Below, piece by piece: positions 5,136 to 5,413 of a DNA stretch of 5,413 nt (positions within the stretch are counted from its first letter, which is position 1; each line of letters begins with the position of its first letter). The translations under genes and the position numbers were made by a program. The notes under the pieces were generated by a model. It saw only the letters and a program-made list of their open reading frames with translations, was not told where the DNA came from and searched no databases. Source of the stretch: Porticoccaceae bacterium (lineage in GTDB: Bacteria > Pseudomonadota > Gammaproteobacteria > Pseudomonadales > Porticoccaceae); the NCBI GenBank assembly GCA_002701765.1, contig NZXB01000090.1:13861-19273 (forward strand). Direction: 5' to 3'.

Positions 5136-5413
5136 ATGCAAGATAAATCAGCGAGTTTTTTATCCTTATTTGCGTCGTCATCAACTTTAATATGTTGTGG
5201 ACTTCCGACTCTATTTGTTGTTATTGGTGCTGGCGCTTCTTTTGCAAACTTAATAACAGTTTTTCCGTTTCTAATTGTCTTATCGCAATACAAGGGATAC
5301 ATAAGCACTTTTGCATTAGTGATGATTTTTTTTGCTGGTCAAGTCAATTATAAAACGTATTATATGCCTTGCCCTTCAGACCCTGAGTTAGGAAGGGTGT
5401 GCTTACGAGCAAG
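5136..5413 (+). CDS. MerT-like inner-membrane metal transporter, cut by right edge
   Basis: Frame open from ATG 5136 to the edge, 92 codons visible. TLICCGLPTLFVVIGAGASF (residues 17-36) forms a first membrane helix with an adjacent C20-C21 pair followed by Pro. The same Cys-Cys in helix 1 carries Hg(II) in MerT. A second hydrophobic part (LITVFPFLIVL, 39-49) and a third (YISTFALVMIFFAG, 55-68) follow. A loop with YYMPCPSDPELGRVC gives C79 and C89, comparable in place to the second Cys pair of MerT, although the spacing is wider. The length of a full protein is unknown. The start lies five bases after the HMA gene stop, with TGAGG formed across that stop as a close ribosome binding site, so translation is probably coupled. 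By family logic it would move a thiol-bound metal received from the HMA protein. Whether the direction is import, as in MerT, is inference. Confidence 0.75.
   Translation, partial: MQDKSASFLSLFASSSTLICCGLPTLFVVIGAGASFANLITVFPFLIVLSQYKGYISTFALVMIFFAGQVNYKTYYMPCPSDPELGRVCLRA

Noticed and set aside
5117..5308. Minus-strand 63-residue frame
   Set aside because: Antisense to the MerT-like gene, whose Cys-Cys-Gly-Leu-Pro helix is convincing.

Overview
The window is a piece of a bacterial genome with three blocks that differ in base composition and probable job. It is probably from a Gram-negative bacterium: one product looks like an outer-membrane barrel and another like a MerT-type inner-membrane protein. 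The gene repertoire would suit a marine or aquatic gammaproteobacterium, but no rRNA or other taxonomic marker is present, so that is inference.

Block 1 (about 1-2620, minus strand, moderate GC) is a tight four-gene sulfur cluster, read from right to left. It begins with a methanethiol oxidase of the SELENBP1/SBP56 family (start 2457). A plant-type [2Fe-2S] ferredoxin follows, joined through a 4-base ATGA overlap. A YccU-like CoA-binding protein follows, overlapping the ferredoxin by 23 bases and carrying its own strong ribosome binding site. The last member is a rhodanese whose active-site half is readable but whose front half appears broken; it runs off the left edge. Methanethiol oxidase releases sulfide, formaldehyde and peroxide. 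A rhodanese and an electron carrier alongside it suggest C1-sulfur catabolism, although how the ferredoxin and CoA-binding protein take part is unknown.

Block 2 (2671-3654, minus strand, lower GC) is a single gene for a membrane-anchored metallo-beta-lactamase-fold hydrolase with a full set of metal ligands. Its substrate is not evident.

Block 3 (about 4105-5413, plus strand, strongly AT-rich) is a compact operon that looks like a metal-handling system spanning the cell envelope. It encodes a secreted, probably outer-membrane protein, a periplasmic protein with a histidine-rich N-terminus and a CxxC heavy-metal-associated domain, and the start of a MerT-like membrane protein with a Cys-Cys pair. 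A perfect TATACCC-N5-GGGTATA palindrome of the CsoR type lies over the first start codon. It also overlaps an extended -10 element, so the operon may be copper-responsive and transcribed as a leaderless message.

The 460-base gap between blocks 2 and 3 (3661-4120) contains several short inverted repeats, including a perfect 16-base palindrome, and one possible 52-codon reading frame on the minus strand. The composition steps and the broken rhodanese suggest a mosaic, accessory-type region, but no transposase, integrase, tRNA or CRISPR array is visible.
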